Assembly (NCBI GenBank): GCA_963738425.1
Contig: CAVTWT010000017.1
Span: 1-64,000 of the forward strand
Direction of reading: 5' to 3'
Source: CADEEN01 sp963738425
GTDB taxonomy: Bacteria > Pseudomonadota > Gammaproteobacteria > Burkholderiales > Burkholderiaceae_C
Length of the DNA stretch: 64,000 nucleotides
The position numbers and the translations under genes are program-made. How positions within the stretch are numbered: position 1 is the stretch's first letter; every line of letters starts with the position of its first letter. Below the pieces are notes generated by a model. That model saw only the letters and a program-made list of their open reading frames with translations, was not told where the DNA came from and did no database searches. Below, one piece after another: positions 28,245 to 36,825 of this stretch.

Positions 28245-29255
28245 CTAAAGAGGCCCGGCGAGCTCGCGTGCAGCCGGGCAGTCTGGCCGGCCCAGCGCAT
28301 GTTCAACCGCGTGCAGCACGGCGCGCGCTGTGACTTCTGCCGCGAGCACGCCGAGCAGGCCGAGCGGCGTGCTGGCGGCTCGGCCGCTGCCGCTGCCGTT
28401 GGCGGATGGTGCGGCGCCGGTGGCGAGGGCAAACATCGTGTCGCCGTCGTACGGCGTGTGAGCCGGCGAGATGCTGCGCGCCAGGCCGTCGTGGGCCATC
28501 GATGCCAGCTTGGTGCATTGCGCCTTGTCGAGCGCGGCGTCGGTGGCGACAACACCGATGGTGGTGGCCGCACCGACTTGCAGGCGCTGCGGCAGCTCGC
28601 CGCCCAGCAAGGCCTGCGTGGTGTGAACAAGTTGACGGCTGCTTGCACTCTTGCGCGCACCAGCGATCGGCAGCCCGGTCTCTGGATCGATGACATCGCC
28701 GGTGGCGTTGACCACGACCAGCGCCGCCACCGTGATGCCGGCAACGCGCACCGACGCGGCGCCGATGCCACCGGCCATCGCGCGCTCGATGCCGAACAGC
28801 TTGCCCACCGTGGCCCCGGCGCCGGCACCGACGCTGCCTTGCGCCGGCGCGTGCGTCGACGCCGCCACGCAGGCCGCGTGGCCTGCCGCGGCGTCGGGAC
28901 GGATCTGCGTGTTGCCGTGCCACAGATCGAAGATCACCGCCGCCGGCACGATCGGCACCCGCACCGCTCCGACCGCAAAGCCGTGGCCCTGCGCTTCGAG
29001 CCAGCGCATCACGCCGCCCGCGGCATCGAGGCCGAAGGCGCTGCCGCCGGACAGCAGCAGCGCATGCACACGATCGACGGTGTTCTCCGGCCGCAGCAAG
29101 TCGGTCTCGCGCGTGCCGGGCGAGCCGCCGCGCACGTCGACGCCAGCGACCGCGCCTTGCGGGCACAAGATGACGGTGCAGCCAGTGGCACGCTCGGCGT
29201 GCGTGAAGTGGCCGACCGACAGGCCGGCAACATCGGTGATCGTGTCTTGAGTCAT
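28245..29255 (-). CDS. P1 family peptidase (DmpA/S58-type aminopeptidase)
   Basis: A 336-residue N-terminal-nucleophile hydrolase precursor of the P1/S58 family (DmpA, BapA, ThnT relatives). Family blocks are DVAGLSVGHFTHAERATGCTV at the start, DVRGGSPGTRETDLLRP, and ALLLSGGSAFGLDAAGGVMR. These enzymes self-cleave before a Ser/Thr; the candidate here is the threonine in IGVVATDAALDK. No signal peptide is seen, so it is cytoplasmic. The start at 29255 is well supported by family alignment. Neighbours give no substrate clue. Confidence 0.85.
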   Translation of the reverse strand: MTQDTITDVAGLSVGHFTHAERATGCTVILCPQGAVAGVDVRGGSPGTRETDLLRPENTVDRVHALLLSGGSAFGLDAAGGVMRWLEAQGHGFAVGAVRVPIVPAAVIFDLWHGNTQIRPDAAAGHAACVAASTHAPAQGSVGAGAGATVGKLFGIERAMAGGIGAASVRVAGITVAALVVVNATGDVIDPETGLPIAGARKSASSRQLVHTTQALLGGELPQRLQVGAATTIGVVATDAALDKAQCTKLASMAHDGLARSISPAHTPYDGDTMFALATGAAPSANGSGSGRAASTPLGLLGVLAAEVTARAVLHAVEHALGRPDCPAARELAGPL

Positions 29256-29349
29256 GGTTGCCCCTCGTCCAACGGGTACGTTGACCGATCCCCCGAGGGG
29301 ATGCGGGCCTGCTTGGGAGCGGCCCGGCGCTCGGCCCGCCGTGCCGTCA

Positions 29350-30453
29350 TCAGGCGAACACGCCCGCGGTATCCGTCATGCGCTCGCTGACTTCACCAAG
29401 GTGATGCAGCGTGTCGCCGAAGGCAAGCTCCAGCATCGTCAGGCGCTTGAAGTAGTGGCTGGCCGCGACCTCGTCGGTGACACCGATGCCGCCGTGCAGC
29501 TGAATGCACTGCTGGCCGACGAAGCGCATCGATTGCCCCAACTGCACCTTGGCCTGCGACAGCGCGCGGCGTCGCTGCGGCGGTGGGTCGTTCATCTTCA
29601 AGCTCGCGAAGTAGCTCATGGAGCGAGCCAGTTCGAGCTGCATCTTCACGTCGGCCATGCGGTGCCGCAGCGCCTGGAAGCTGGCCAGCGTGGCGCCGAA
29701 CTGCTTGCGCGTGTTCATGTAGTCGACGGTCATCGCGACCAGCCGGTCCATCGCACCGACACCTTCGGCACAGGCGGCGGCGATGCCGATGTCGGTCGCG
29801 CGTTCGAGCGCGGGCAGCCCTTCGGCACTGAGCAGCGTGGCCGGCGCGGCGGACAAGCTCACGTCGGCGGCACGCGCACCGTCCTGCGTCGGGTAGCCGC
29901 GCACCTCGCAGTGTTCGCGCTCCACCACGAACAGGCCGACCGGCGCCGCTTCGTGCGGCGCCATGCGTGCCGGCACAACGAAGGCATCGGCCTCGTCGCC
30001 CGCGGGCACCAGCTGCTTGCTGCCCGTGATCGCCCAGTTGCCGCCTTGCTGTACGGCCGTGCTGGCCGGTGCCTCGAGGCGGTAGCGCGCGCCGCGCTCT
30101 TGATGTGCGAGGATGACGAGGGCGCCGCCGTCGGCGATGCGCGCCAGCCAGCCGGCATCGTTGATCAGCGACGGCGTCATCAGTGCGGCCGCCGCATACG
30201 GCGCGTTGACCAGGCCACGGCCGAGCTCTTCCATCACCACCATGGCTTCGATGGCGCCGAAGCCCATGCCGCCGTGCTCGGGCGCGACGGCAAGACCCGT
30301 GAGGCCGAGGTCGGCAAGTTCACGATAGACCTCGCGCGTCTTGCCGCCTTGTTTGGCGATGGCGCGGCGGCGCTCGAAGGCAAAGTCCTTCTCGACCCAG
30401 CGCGCGACGGCGTCGCGCAGTGCGTTCTGGTCGTCGGTGAAATCGAAGTCCAT
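29350..30453 (-). CDS. Acyl-CoA dehydrogenase (small-subunit type)
   Basis: A 367-residue flavoprotein of the acyl-CoA dehydrogenase family, resembling the small subunit of pimeloyl-CoA dehydrogenase. Visible are MDFDFTDDQNALRDAVARW at the start, the GLTGLAVAPEHGGMGFGAIE block, TRKQFGATLASFQALRHRMAD, and QCIQLHGGIGVTDEVAASHYFKR near the C-terminus. The adjacent larger acyl-CoA dehydrogenase upstream on the same strand suggests they act as a pair on a dicarboxylyl- or other unusual acyl-CoA. Confidence 0.85.
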   Translation of the reverse strand: MDFDFTDDQNALRDAVARWVEKDFAFERRRAIAKQGGKTREVYRELADLGLTGLAVAPEHGGMGFGAIEAMVVMEELGRGLVNAPYAAAALMTPSLINDAGWLARIADGGALVILAHQERGARYRLEAPASTAVQQGGNWAITGSKQLVPAGDEADAFVVPARMAPHEAAPVGLFVVEREHCEVRGYPTQDGARAADVSLSAAPATLLSAEGLPALERATDIGIAAACAEGVGAMDRLVAMTVDYMNTRKQFGATLASFQALRHRMADVKMQLELARSMSYFASLKMNDPPPQRRRALSQAKVQLGQSMRFVGQQCIQLHGGIGVTDEVAASHYFKRLTMLELAFGDTLHHLGEVSERMTDTAGVFA

Positions 30454-30531
30454 GTTCAGGCCTCCTGCCGGGCCGCCCCAAAGGAGACCTGCGCCCCCTC
30501 GGGGGCAGCGAACGAATGTGAGCTTGGGGGT

Positions 30532-31713
30532 TCATGATCCCAGCACCGTTTGCGCGACGATGTTCTTCTGCACTTCATTGCTGCCGCCGTAGATGCTCGT
30601 CTTGCGGTAGTTGAAGTAGGTCGATGCCAGCGGCGCGCAATGCGCCGCGCCGATATGGTCGCCTTGCCAGCCGGCTTCCATCGCCTCGCGGATGAAGGGC
30701 AGCGCGAACGGCCCGGCGGCGAGCATCATCAGCTCGGTGTAGCGCTGCTGGATTTCGCTGCCGCGGATCTTCAGCAGGCCGGCGACGTCGAGCGACTGCT
30801 TGCCGCTTTTTTCGGCGGACAGCACGCGCAGCACCATCATCTCGAGCGCCACGATGTCGACTTCGAGCAGTGCGATCTGGTCGCGAAAGCGCAGGTCGCT
30901 CCACAGGCCTTCGGACTTGGCGATGCGCTTCAAACGCTCCAGTTCGCGCTTGGCGCGATTGACGTCGGCGATGTTGGTGCGCTCGTGCGAGAGCAGGTGC
31001 TTGGCGTAGGTCCAGCCCTTGTTCTCTTCGCCGATCAATTGATCTGCCGGCACCTCGACATTGTCGAACCAGACCTCGTTGACCTCCTGGCTGCCGTCGA
31101 GCATGGTGATCGGCCGCACGCTGACGCCCGGCGTCTTCATGTCGATCAGCAGAAAGGAAATGCCGGTCTGCGGCTTGCCTTCGCTGCTGGTGCGCACGAG
31201 GCAGAAGATCCACTCGCCGTACTGGCCGAGCGTGGTCCAGGTCTTCTGGCCGTTGACGAGGTAGTAATCGCCGCGGCGCTCGGCCTTGCATTTCAGCGAC
31301 GCCAGATCGCTGCCCGAGCCCGGTTCGCTGTAGCCCTGGCTCCACCAGACTTCGCCGCTGGCGATGCCGGGCAGGAAGCGCTGCTGCTGTGCCGGCGTGC
31401 CGAAGGCCATGATCACCGGCGCCACCATCACCGGACCGAAGGGCACGACCCGCGGCGCACCGGCCAGTGCGCATTCTTCTTCGAACAAGTGGCGCTGCAC
31501 CGCATTCCAGCCCGGGCCGCCGTGCTCCTTCGGCCAGCCCCAGCCGAGCCAGCCTTTGGCGCCGAGGATCTTCGCCCAGCGCTGGTGATCCTCGCGCGAA
31601 AGGTGCAGCGCGTTGTGCACCTTGTGGCTGATGTCCTTGGGCAGGTTCGCGGCCACCCACTCGCGCACGCTGTCGCGGAACGCGGTTTCTTCGGCTGTGA
31701 AGCTCAGGTCCAT
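30532..31713 (-). CDS. Acyl-CoA dehydrogenase (large-subunit type)
   Basis: A 393-residue acyl-CoA dehydrogenase, like the pimeloyl-CoA dehydrogenase large subunit. Key blocks are GWPKEHGGPGWNAVQRHLFEEE, WWSQGYSEPGSGSDLASLKCKA, NGQKTWTTLGQYGEW and YGGSNEVQKNIVAQTVLG. ATG 31713 gives the usual N-terminus MDLSFTAEETAFRDSVREW. Its product and the small-type enzyme, 78 bases downstream, probably form a heteromer. The frame is intact. Confidence 0.88.
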   Translation of the reverse strand: MDLSFTAEETAFRDSVREWVAANLPKDISHKVHNALHLSREDHQRWAKILGAKGWLGWGWPKEHGGPGWNAVQRHLFEEECALAGAPRVVPFGPVMVAPVIMAFGTPAQQQRFLPGIASGEVWWSQGYSEPGSGSDLASLKCKAERRGDYYLVNGQKTWTTLGQYGEWIFCLVRTSSEGKPQTGISFLLIDMKTPGVSVRPITMLDGSQEVNEVWFDNVEVPADQLIGEENKGWTYAKHLLSHERTNIADVNRAKRELERLKRIAKSEGLWSDLRFRDQIALLEVDIVALEMMVLRVLSAEKSGKQSLDVAGLLKIRGSEIQQRYTELMMLAAGPFALPFIREAMEAGWQGDHIGAAHCAPLASTYFNYRKTSIYGGSNEVQKNIVAQTVLGS

Positions 31714-31800
31714 GTGCAGTTCCCGTGTGAAGCGGCGTTTTAGCACGCCCGTTTCACGACCGGGCGTCACCGCGGCGACAACCCATAATCGATTGCACCA

Positions 31801-33015
31801 ATGGCTGCCGCTGCTGTTTCCGCTCCCGACTACCGCGTGAGGATCGCTGCACTGTCGGTCGGCCAGATCGTCTGTTGGGCCGCGCTGTACTACGCCTTCA
31901 CCGCCTTCGTGCTGCCGATGCAGCGCGAGTTCGGCTGGAGCGAACCGTTGCTGATGGGCGCCTACACGCTCGGGCTGACGGTGGCCGCGGCCTTGAGCTT
32001 CGCCGTCGGCGCGGCGATCGACCGCGGCCACGGCCGCGTCGTCATGACCATCGGTCCGCTGCTGGGCGCCCTCGGCTTCAGCCTGTGGGCGCTGGCGTCG
32101 AGCGTTGCGCTGCTCTACGCCGCCTGGGCCGTGCTCGGCGTGGCCATGGCGATGACGCTCTACGAACCGGCCTTCACCATCGTCACGCGCTTGTACCCAG
32201 GGCGCTACAAGGATGCGGTGACCGCGATCACGCTGGTCGGCGGCTTCGCCAGCACGCTGTGCTTTCCGTCGGTGGCGCTGTTGCAGGCGCAGTGGGGATG
32301 GCGCGGCGCGCTGTGGTTCATCGCCGCGGTGCTCGTGGCCATCGCCGTCGTTCATGCCTGGGTGCTGGCCGGCGAGTCGATAGCGCCGGTGCCGCACGCC
32401 GAGCAAGTCGTCGCAAACGCTGCGCAGGACGCAACGCTGGGCGAAGCTTTCGCCAGCCGCGCCTTCTGGGCGCTGACGCTGAACTTCGCCAGCTACACCT
32501 TCGTCGCCGGTGCGCTTTGGGCGCACATGGCGCCGGCGCTGGCGGCCAAGGGACTGTCGTCAGCCGACGCGCTGACCGTGCTGGTCTGCATCGGCCCGGC
32601 GCAGGTCGCCGGGCGCCTGGTCTTTGCGCTGCTCGGCCGCCGATTCGATCTGCGCCACCTCGGCATGGCCACATTGGCCGGCATGCCGCTGGGCTGTGTG
32701 CTGTTCGCGCTCGGCCACAGCCTGGCGGCGCTGCTGCTGTTCGCGCTGCTGTTCGGCATGGCCAACGGCGTGTCGACGCTGGTGCGCGGCGGCCTGCTGC
32801 CCGATTACTTCGGCCGCGCTGCGCTCGGCCGCATCGGCGGCGCCATGTCGGGCATCGCGCAGTTCGCGCGCGCCTTCGCGCCGCTGGCGTCGGCGTGGCT
32901 GTTCATTGGCCTGCCGAGCTACCGCGAGCTGGTGCTGGCGATGGCCGGCGTCGGCGCGCTGGGTTGGCTCGGCTTTGTCTTCGCGGGGCGGCCGCGGCGC
33001 CTGGTGCGTGCATGA
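31801..33015 (+). CDS. Major facilitator superfamily transporter
   Basis: A 404-residue inner-membrane protein with about twelve hydrophobic segments. The MFS loop 2-3 signature appears as GAAIDRGHGRVVMTIGPLLGALGF. The substrate is not identifiable; the ALYYAFTAFVLPMQREFGWSE opening is common in monocarboxylate- or drug-type MFS members. It is divergent from the acyl-CoA dehydrogenase pair (87-base gap). Its stop overlaps the start of the next gene (ATGA). Confidence 0.85.
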   Translation: MAAAAVSAPDYRVRIAALSVGQIVCWAALYYAFTAFVLPMQREFGWSEPLLMGAYTLGLTVAAALSFAVGAAIDRGHGRVVMTIGPLLGALGFSLWALASSVALLYAAWAVLGVAMAMTLYEPAFTIVTRLYPGRYKDAVTAITLVGGFASTLCFPSVALLQAQWGWRGALWFIAAVLVAIAVVHAWVLAGESIAPVPHAEQVVANAAQDATLGEAFASRAFWALTLNFASYTFVAGALWAHMAPALAAKGLSSADALTVLVCIGPAQVAGRLVFALLGRRFDLRHLGMATLAGMPLGCVLFALGHSLAALLLFALLFGMANGVSTLVRGGLLPDYFGRAALGRIGGAMSGIAQFARAFAPLASAWLFIGLPSYRELVLAMAGVGALGWLGFVFAGRPRRLVRA

Positions 33016-34154
33016 CCGAACGCATCGACCGTGCATTGACCGACGCGCAGGCGATGCGCAACGCCGACCGCGACTTGCTGTCGCTGGCGCTGATGCATGC
33101 ACGCAACCGCACGCTGGCCTGGCTGACGCTGATGGAGCGCTTGCCCGGTGCGTGCCGGCTCGCCGGCCGCGCCGGCTGGTGGCAGGAGCGCTGGATTGCG
33201 CGCAACGTGCAGCGCTCGCGTGGCGCCGCCGCCGATGTGACGCGCCCGCCGCTGGCCTCGATCGAGCCGCTGGCGGATGGCTGGTGGGCTCACCCTGGCG
33301 ACGACACCGGCCCGCCGCCCGATGCGCTGCGGGCCTATCTCGAAGCAACGCTGGAAGTCACGCTCGAACTGCTGGCGGCCGCGGACAACAGCGACGATGC
33401 GCTGCATTGGTACCGCGCGGCGCTGTTCGAAGAGGACGCCGTTGTGCAGCGCTTCGCCGCGTTGGCGCAGCAGCAGCGCATCGATGTCAGGCGCCTGCTG
33501 CCGGAGCGGTTGCTGCGGGCGGTGCGAGCGCCGCTGTGGTTTGCCGCGCAGCGCTGGATGCTGGGTTCGCCGCGCGGCGGTTTTGTGCCGCCGGCCGAGC
33601 AGTGGGCGCATGAAGAGCCGGTGCCCGAGTTCGAGATCGACGCCCAGCCCATCACCTGGCAGCAGTTCGCCGAATTCGTCGAGGATGGCGGCTACGACGA
33701 TGTGCGTTGGTGGAGCGAGGAGGGTGCGCACTGGCTGCAGGCCGATGCGCGCCGCACGCCGCGTGACGTCGAGCAGTTGCGCCACGGCGTGCTGCTGCAG
33801 CGCTTCGGCCAACTCGTGCGCGCGCCGGCCACCGAGGCTGCATCGATGCTCAACTGGTACGAGGCCCAGGCCTGGTGTGCCTGGGCCGGCCGGCGCCTGC
33901 CGACCGAAGTCGAGTGGGAACTCGCGGCCAGTCTGGGCGCGTCGCGCGGCGTGACCTGGGGCGATGTGCCCGAGTGGACCGCTGGCCGAGCGCGGGCCTG
34001 GCCCGGCGGGCCGGCAATCGTTGACGCATCGCTGCGTGTGCAACGTGGCCTCGCTTGGTTCGAACCGCGTCGACTGGCGCATCCGAAAGCGCGGCGCTTT
34101 GTGGCGCCGCAGCGTGACGACGGCTTCGCCGGTTTTCGTTCGTGTGCGTTGTGA
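33012..34154 (+). CDS. EgtB/SenA-like protein (DinB plus FGE-sulfatase domains), metal motif degenerate
   Basis: A 380-residue protein. The N-terminal helical DinB-like half contains ALMHARNRTLAWLTLMERLPGACRLA. The C-terminal formylglycine-generating-enzyme-like domain has PITWQQFAEFVEDGGYDD, MLNWYEAQAWCAWAGRRLPTEVEWELAA and DDGFAGFRSCAL. This combination defines ergothioneine/selenoneine synthases. Where those enzymes carry an HxxxHxE-type iron site, this protein reads ALFEEDAVVQRF, lacking both histidines, so catalysis is doubtful. It is translationally coupled to the MFS gene. I am confident of the fold but not the function. Confidence 0.7.
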   Translation: MTERIDRALTDAQAMRNADRDLLSLALMHARNRTLAWLTLMERLPGACRLAGRAGWWQERWIARNVQRSRGAAADVTRPPLASIEPLADGWWAHPGDDTGPPPDALRAYLEATLEVTLELLAAADNSDDALHWYRAALFEEDAVVQRFAALAQQQRIDVRRLLPERLLRAVRAPLWFAAQRWMLGSPRGGFVPPAEQWAHEEPVPEFEIDAQPITWQQFAEFVEDGGYDDVRWWSEEGAHWLQADARRTPRDVEQLRHGVLLQRFGQLVRAPATEAASMLNWYEAQAWCAWAGRRLPTEVEWELAASLGASRGVTWGDVPEWTAGRARAWPGGPAIVDASLRVQRGLAWFEPRRLAHPKARRFVAPQRDDGFAGFRSCAL

Positions 34155-34175
34155 AAGCTTGTGCGCTGTGAAAGG

Positions 34176-34817
34176 CTACGCAGGAACGGAGCTCAGCTCC
34201 CACACCCACGCCGGCGGCACGTTGCGCCAGACCGCTTCGACCCGCCGCCAGCGCAGCGATGTGCCGAGGCGCAAATCGAACGGCACGCGCGGCAGGTAGG
34301 TGTACTGCACCAGGCGGTGCGCCGGGTGCGTCAGCAGAAAGCGCTCGATGGCCAGGCTGCTGCGCAGGCGCAGACGCGGGGGCAGAGATCGAAATGGCAG
34401 GGACGAGACCAGCGCCGTGTGGCCCGGGCGGTTGATGTCACGCAGCACCTCGTGCGCTGCGGCGGCGCGGACCTCGATGCGCGGAAAGCGCATGCGCAGA
34501 TGGCTGGCCAGCTCGCTTTCCATTTCCACGGCCAGGGTCGGCACATCCGGGTGCTGCTCGCAAAGCGCTGCCGTGATCGCGCCAGTGCCGGCGCCGAGTT
34601 CGATCAGGCGCTGTGCTCCGGCTGCGGCGCGCGCCATCGCATCGGCGAGGTGGCGCGACGACGGCAAGACCGCGCCGATGGTGCTCGGCCGGGCCAGGGC
34701 GATGGCCATGAAGGCGCTCGCGCGGATCATGTTTGCGGCGCCGCCGAAGGCGCGGCGATCGAACGATGACGGGGACTGCAATGGTTCACCATGTGTTCTG
34801 TGCCGGATGTCGTTCAC
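34176..34817 (-). CDS. SAM-dependent methyltransferase
   Basis: A 213-residue class I methyltransferase. Motif I is LIELGAGTGAITAAL, the acidic loop is LAVEMESELASHL, and later SLPFRSLPPRL occupies the catalytic region. The segment ALARPSTIGAVLPSSRHLADAMA is typical of phospholipid N-methyltransferase-like or rRNA-dimethylase-like families. Phosphatidylethanolamine methylation is one possibility; the substrate cannot be called. The start at 34817 is the first in frame; an internal ATG at 34730 is less likely. It converges with the EgtB-like gene 21 bases away. Confidence 0.75.
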   Translation of the reverse strand: MNDIRHRTHGEPLQSPSSFDRRAFGGAANMIRASAFMAIALARPSTIGAVLPSSRHLADAMARAAAGAQRLIELGAGTGAITAALCEQHPDVPTLAVEMESELASHLRMRFPRIEVRAAAAHEVLRDINRPGHTALVSSLPFRSLPPRLRLRSSLAIERFLLTHPAHRLVQYTYLPRVPFDLRLGTSLRWRRVEAVWRNVPPAWVWELSSVPA

Positions 34818-34864
34818 ATCATTGAGCGCGCGTGGAACGAAGTTGCGTAACGGGCGGTACTCCC

Positions 34865-35857
34865 TCAGTCGGCCTTGGCGCCGCTGGCCTTGACGATAGC
34901 CTCGTATTTTGCGTGCTCCGTGCGCACGAACTGCGCAAAAGCATCGGCTGTCGATGGCGCCGGCTCGGCCATCAGCGTCGCCAGGCGCGCTTTCACATCA
35001 GCGGCGTTCAGGGCATCGACAAAGGCCCTGTTCAAACGCGCGGTGATGTCGGCCGGCAACTTCGCCGGGCCGAAGAGGCCGAACCAAGTGTGGATGTCGA
35101 AGCGCGACAAGCCGAGATCGGCGCCGCTCTCGGCCATCGTCGGCACGTCGGGCATGGCGCTCGATCGCTTGGCGGTCGTCACCGCGAGCGCTTTCAACCG
35201 GCCGCTCCGGATGTTGGCCGAGGCTGCAGCCAGGTTGTCGAAGTTCAGATCGACCTGGCCCGACAGCAAACCCATCTGCGCGCCCGGCCCGCCGCCGTAA
35301 GGGATGTGGACCATGAACACGCCCGCCTGCGCCTTGAACAGCTCGCCGGCCAGGTGGCCCGCGCTGCCGTTGCCGCCGGAGCCGTAGTTGATCTTCGCGG
35401 GGTTCTTCTTCAGGTAGCCGACGAGGTCGCGCACGCTGCCGATGCTCAGGCGCTGCGCAGCCTCGGCGTTCATCACCAGCACATTGGGCACTTGCGCGAC
35501 CAATGTGATCGGCGTGAAGTCGGCCAGCGCGTTGTACGGCATCTTGCTGTACAGCCACGGGTTGATGGCGTGCGTGGCCACCGCGCCCATGACGATCGTC
35601 GTCCCATCGGGCGCTGCTTTCGCGGCCGCGTCGGCACCGATGTTGCCGCCGGCCCCAGCGCGGTTGTCGACGATCACGGTGCCGAGCGTGTCCTTGACCT
35701 TGTCGGCCAAGGCACGGGCGGCAACGTCGAGCGGGCCGCCGGGCGGGTAGGGCACGATGAGGCGGATCGGTTTGCCCACCGCCTGTGCGAACGCTTGCTG
35801 TGTTGACGATGCCGCCGTCAGAGCGACGGTGGCGAGCAGGGCGGAACGGCGGCGCAT
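34865..35857 (-). CDS. Bug-family (TctC-like) periplasmic binding protein
   Basis: A 330-residue tripartite tricarboxylate-type solute receptor of the Bug family, abundant in Burkholderiales. The signal peptide ends near QQAFAQA. Diagnostic blocks are IRLIVPYPPGGPLDVAARALAD, VIVDNRAGAGGNIGADAAAKAAPDG, INYGSGGNGSAGHLAGELF and VHIPYGGGPGAQ. It binds carboxylates or similar small acids. No TctA/TctB membrane genes are nearby, so it is an orphan receptor, as is usual. Confidence 0.9.
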   Translation of the reverse strand: MRRRSALLATVALTAASSTQQAFAQAVGKPIRLIVPYPPGGPLDVAARALADKVKDTLGTVIVDNRAGAGGNIGADAAAKAAPDGTTIVMGAVATHAINPWLYSKMPYNALADFTPITLVAQVPNVLVMNAEAAQRLSIGSVRDLVGYLKKNPAKINYGSGGNGSAGHLAGELFKAQAGVFMVHIPYGGGPGAQMGLLSGQVDLNFDNLAAASANIRSGRLKALAVTTAKRSSAMPDVPTMAESGADLGLSRFDIHTWFGLFGPAKLPADITARLNRAFVDALNAADVKARLATLMAEPAPSTADAFAQFVRTEHAKYEAIVKASGAKAD

Positions 35858-35945
35858 GCGGTGAATCTCTGGGGCGGGTGGGGCGCAAGTCTAATGGTCG
35901 CCGCCGTATAGTCCACGAGCGCCTTCACCGTCCACGGGGTTCACG

Positions 35946-36407
35946 ATGAAACGACTGGACCGACGATTCGCCATCGCCTCCGGGCTTGCCGCGCTGTCTG
36001 CGGGTTGCGCCGCGCCGATCACGCGGCCGCCACGCGCGGAGTTGATCCGGCAGGCCACCGCCGCCGAGATCGCTTTTGCGAAGACGATGGTCGATCGCGA
36101 CCATGCAGCCTTCCTCGGCTTCGTCGCCGAGGATGCGGTGTTCGTCAATGGCGGCAAGCCGCTGCGCGGCCGCGCCGCCGTTGGCGAACACTGGAAGCGT
36201 TTCTACAGCGGCGCCACGCCGCCGTTCACCTGGCAGCCGGACCTGGTCGAAGTGTCGGGCGATCTCGCCCAGTCGATCGGCCCGGTCGCGGCGCCGAGTG
36301 GCAAGGTGGTGTCGCGCTTCTACTCGACCTGGCGGCTCGAGCCCGATGGTCGCTGGCGTGTCGTCTTCGACGACGGCTACAACGTCTGCGACTGCCCGGG
36401 CAAGTAA
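35946..36407 (+). CDS. Lipoprotein with NTF2/DUF4440-like domain
   Basis: A 153-residue protein. The lipobox LSAGC near residue 21 predicts a lipid-anchored envelope protein. The rest fits a SnoaL/DUF4440 cone fold: AEIAFAKTMVDRDHAAFLGFVAEDAVFVNGGKPLRGRAAV and WRLEPDGRWRVVFDDGYNVC. Such proteins bind small hydrophobic ligands; no catalytic claim is justified. The next gene follows after 15 bases. Confidence 0.75.
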   Translation: MKRLDRRFAIASGLAALSAGCAAPITRPPRAELIRQATAAEIAFAKTMVDRDHAAFLGFVAEDAVFVNGGKPLRGRAAVGEHWKRFYSGATPPFTWQPDLVEVSGDLAQSIGPVAAPSGKVVSRFYSTWRLEPDGRWRVVFDDGYNVCDCPGK

Positions 36408-36422
36408 CGGATCGATCCGACC

Positions 36423-36812
36423 ATGGCGCTGCGCGTGATCCGGCTCGGCAGCCCGCGTGTCGCGGGCGAGGGCTTGCGCATCGGCACCGTGCGCCGTCCA
36501 CCACGCGGCGTGCCGAAGAGCGAGTTCGCAGCGCAGGATTGGTACGACGTCTGGTTTCCCAACCTCGCGCCGAGCGTGGAGACGATGAAGCTCGGGCAGT
36601 CGGCGCGCACGCCGGCTCAATGGGCGGCGTTCATTCGCAAGTACCGCGCCGAGATGGCATCGCCGGAAAACCGGCATGCGTTGGCGCTGCTCGCCGCGCT
36701 GTCGCAGCGCAGCGACTTCTCGCTCGGTTGCTACTGCGAGAACGAAGCGCATTGCCATCGATCGGTGTTGCGCGAGCTGCTGGCCGAGCAGGGGGCCGTG
36801 ATCGTCGCCTGA
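36423..36812 (+). CDS. DUF488 family protein
   Basis: A 129-residue cytosolic protein with the DUF488 pattern: a conserved arginine/tryptophan segment (RPPRGVPKSEFAAQDWYDVWFPNLAPS) and the C-terminal cysteine block FSLGCYCENEAHCHRSVL. The molecular function of the family is not established. It is probably co-transcribed with the lipoprotein gene upstream and is convergent with the PfkB kinase gene. Confidence 0.8.
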   Translation: MALRVIRLGSPRVAGEGLRIGTVRRPPRGVPKSEFAAQDWYDVWFPNLAPSVETMKLGQSARTPAQWAAFIRKYRAEMASPENRHALALLAALSQRSDFSLGCYCENEAHCHRSVLRELLAEQGAVIVA

Positions 36813-36825
36813 ACGAAGCGACCGC

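Noticed and set aside
30532..32526. N-terminal extension of the large acyl-CoA dehydrogenase to 32526
   Set aside because: The extension lies antisense to the MFS gene and lacks family similarity; conserved N-terminus begins at 31713.
31875..34154. Apparent fusion of a shifted MFS frame with the EgtB-like protein
   Set aside because: The MFS gene is intact in its own frame and ends in an ATGA overlap at 33012; the fusion is a frame artefact.
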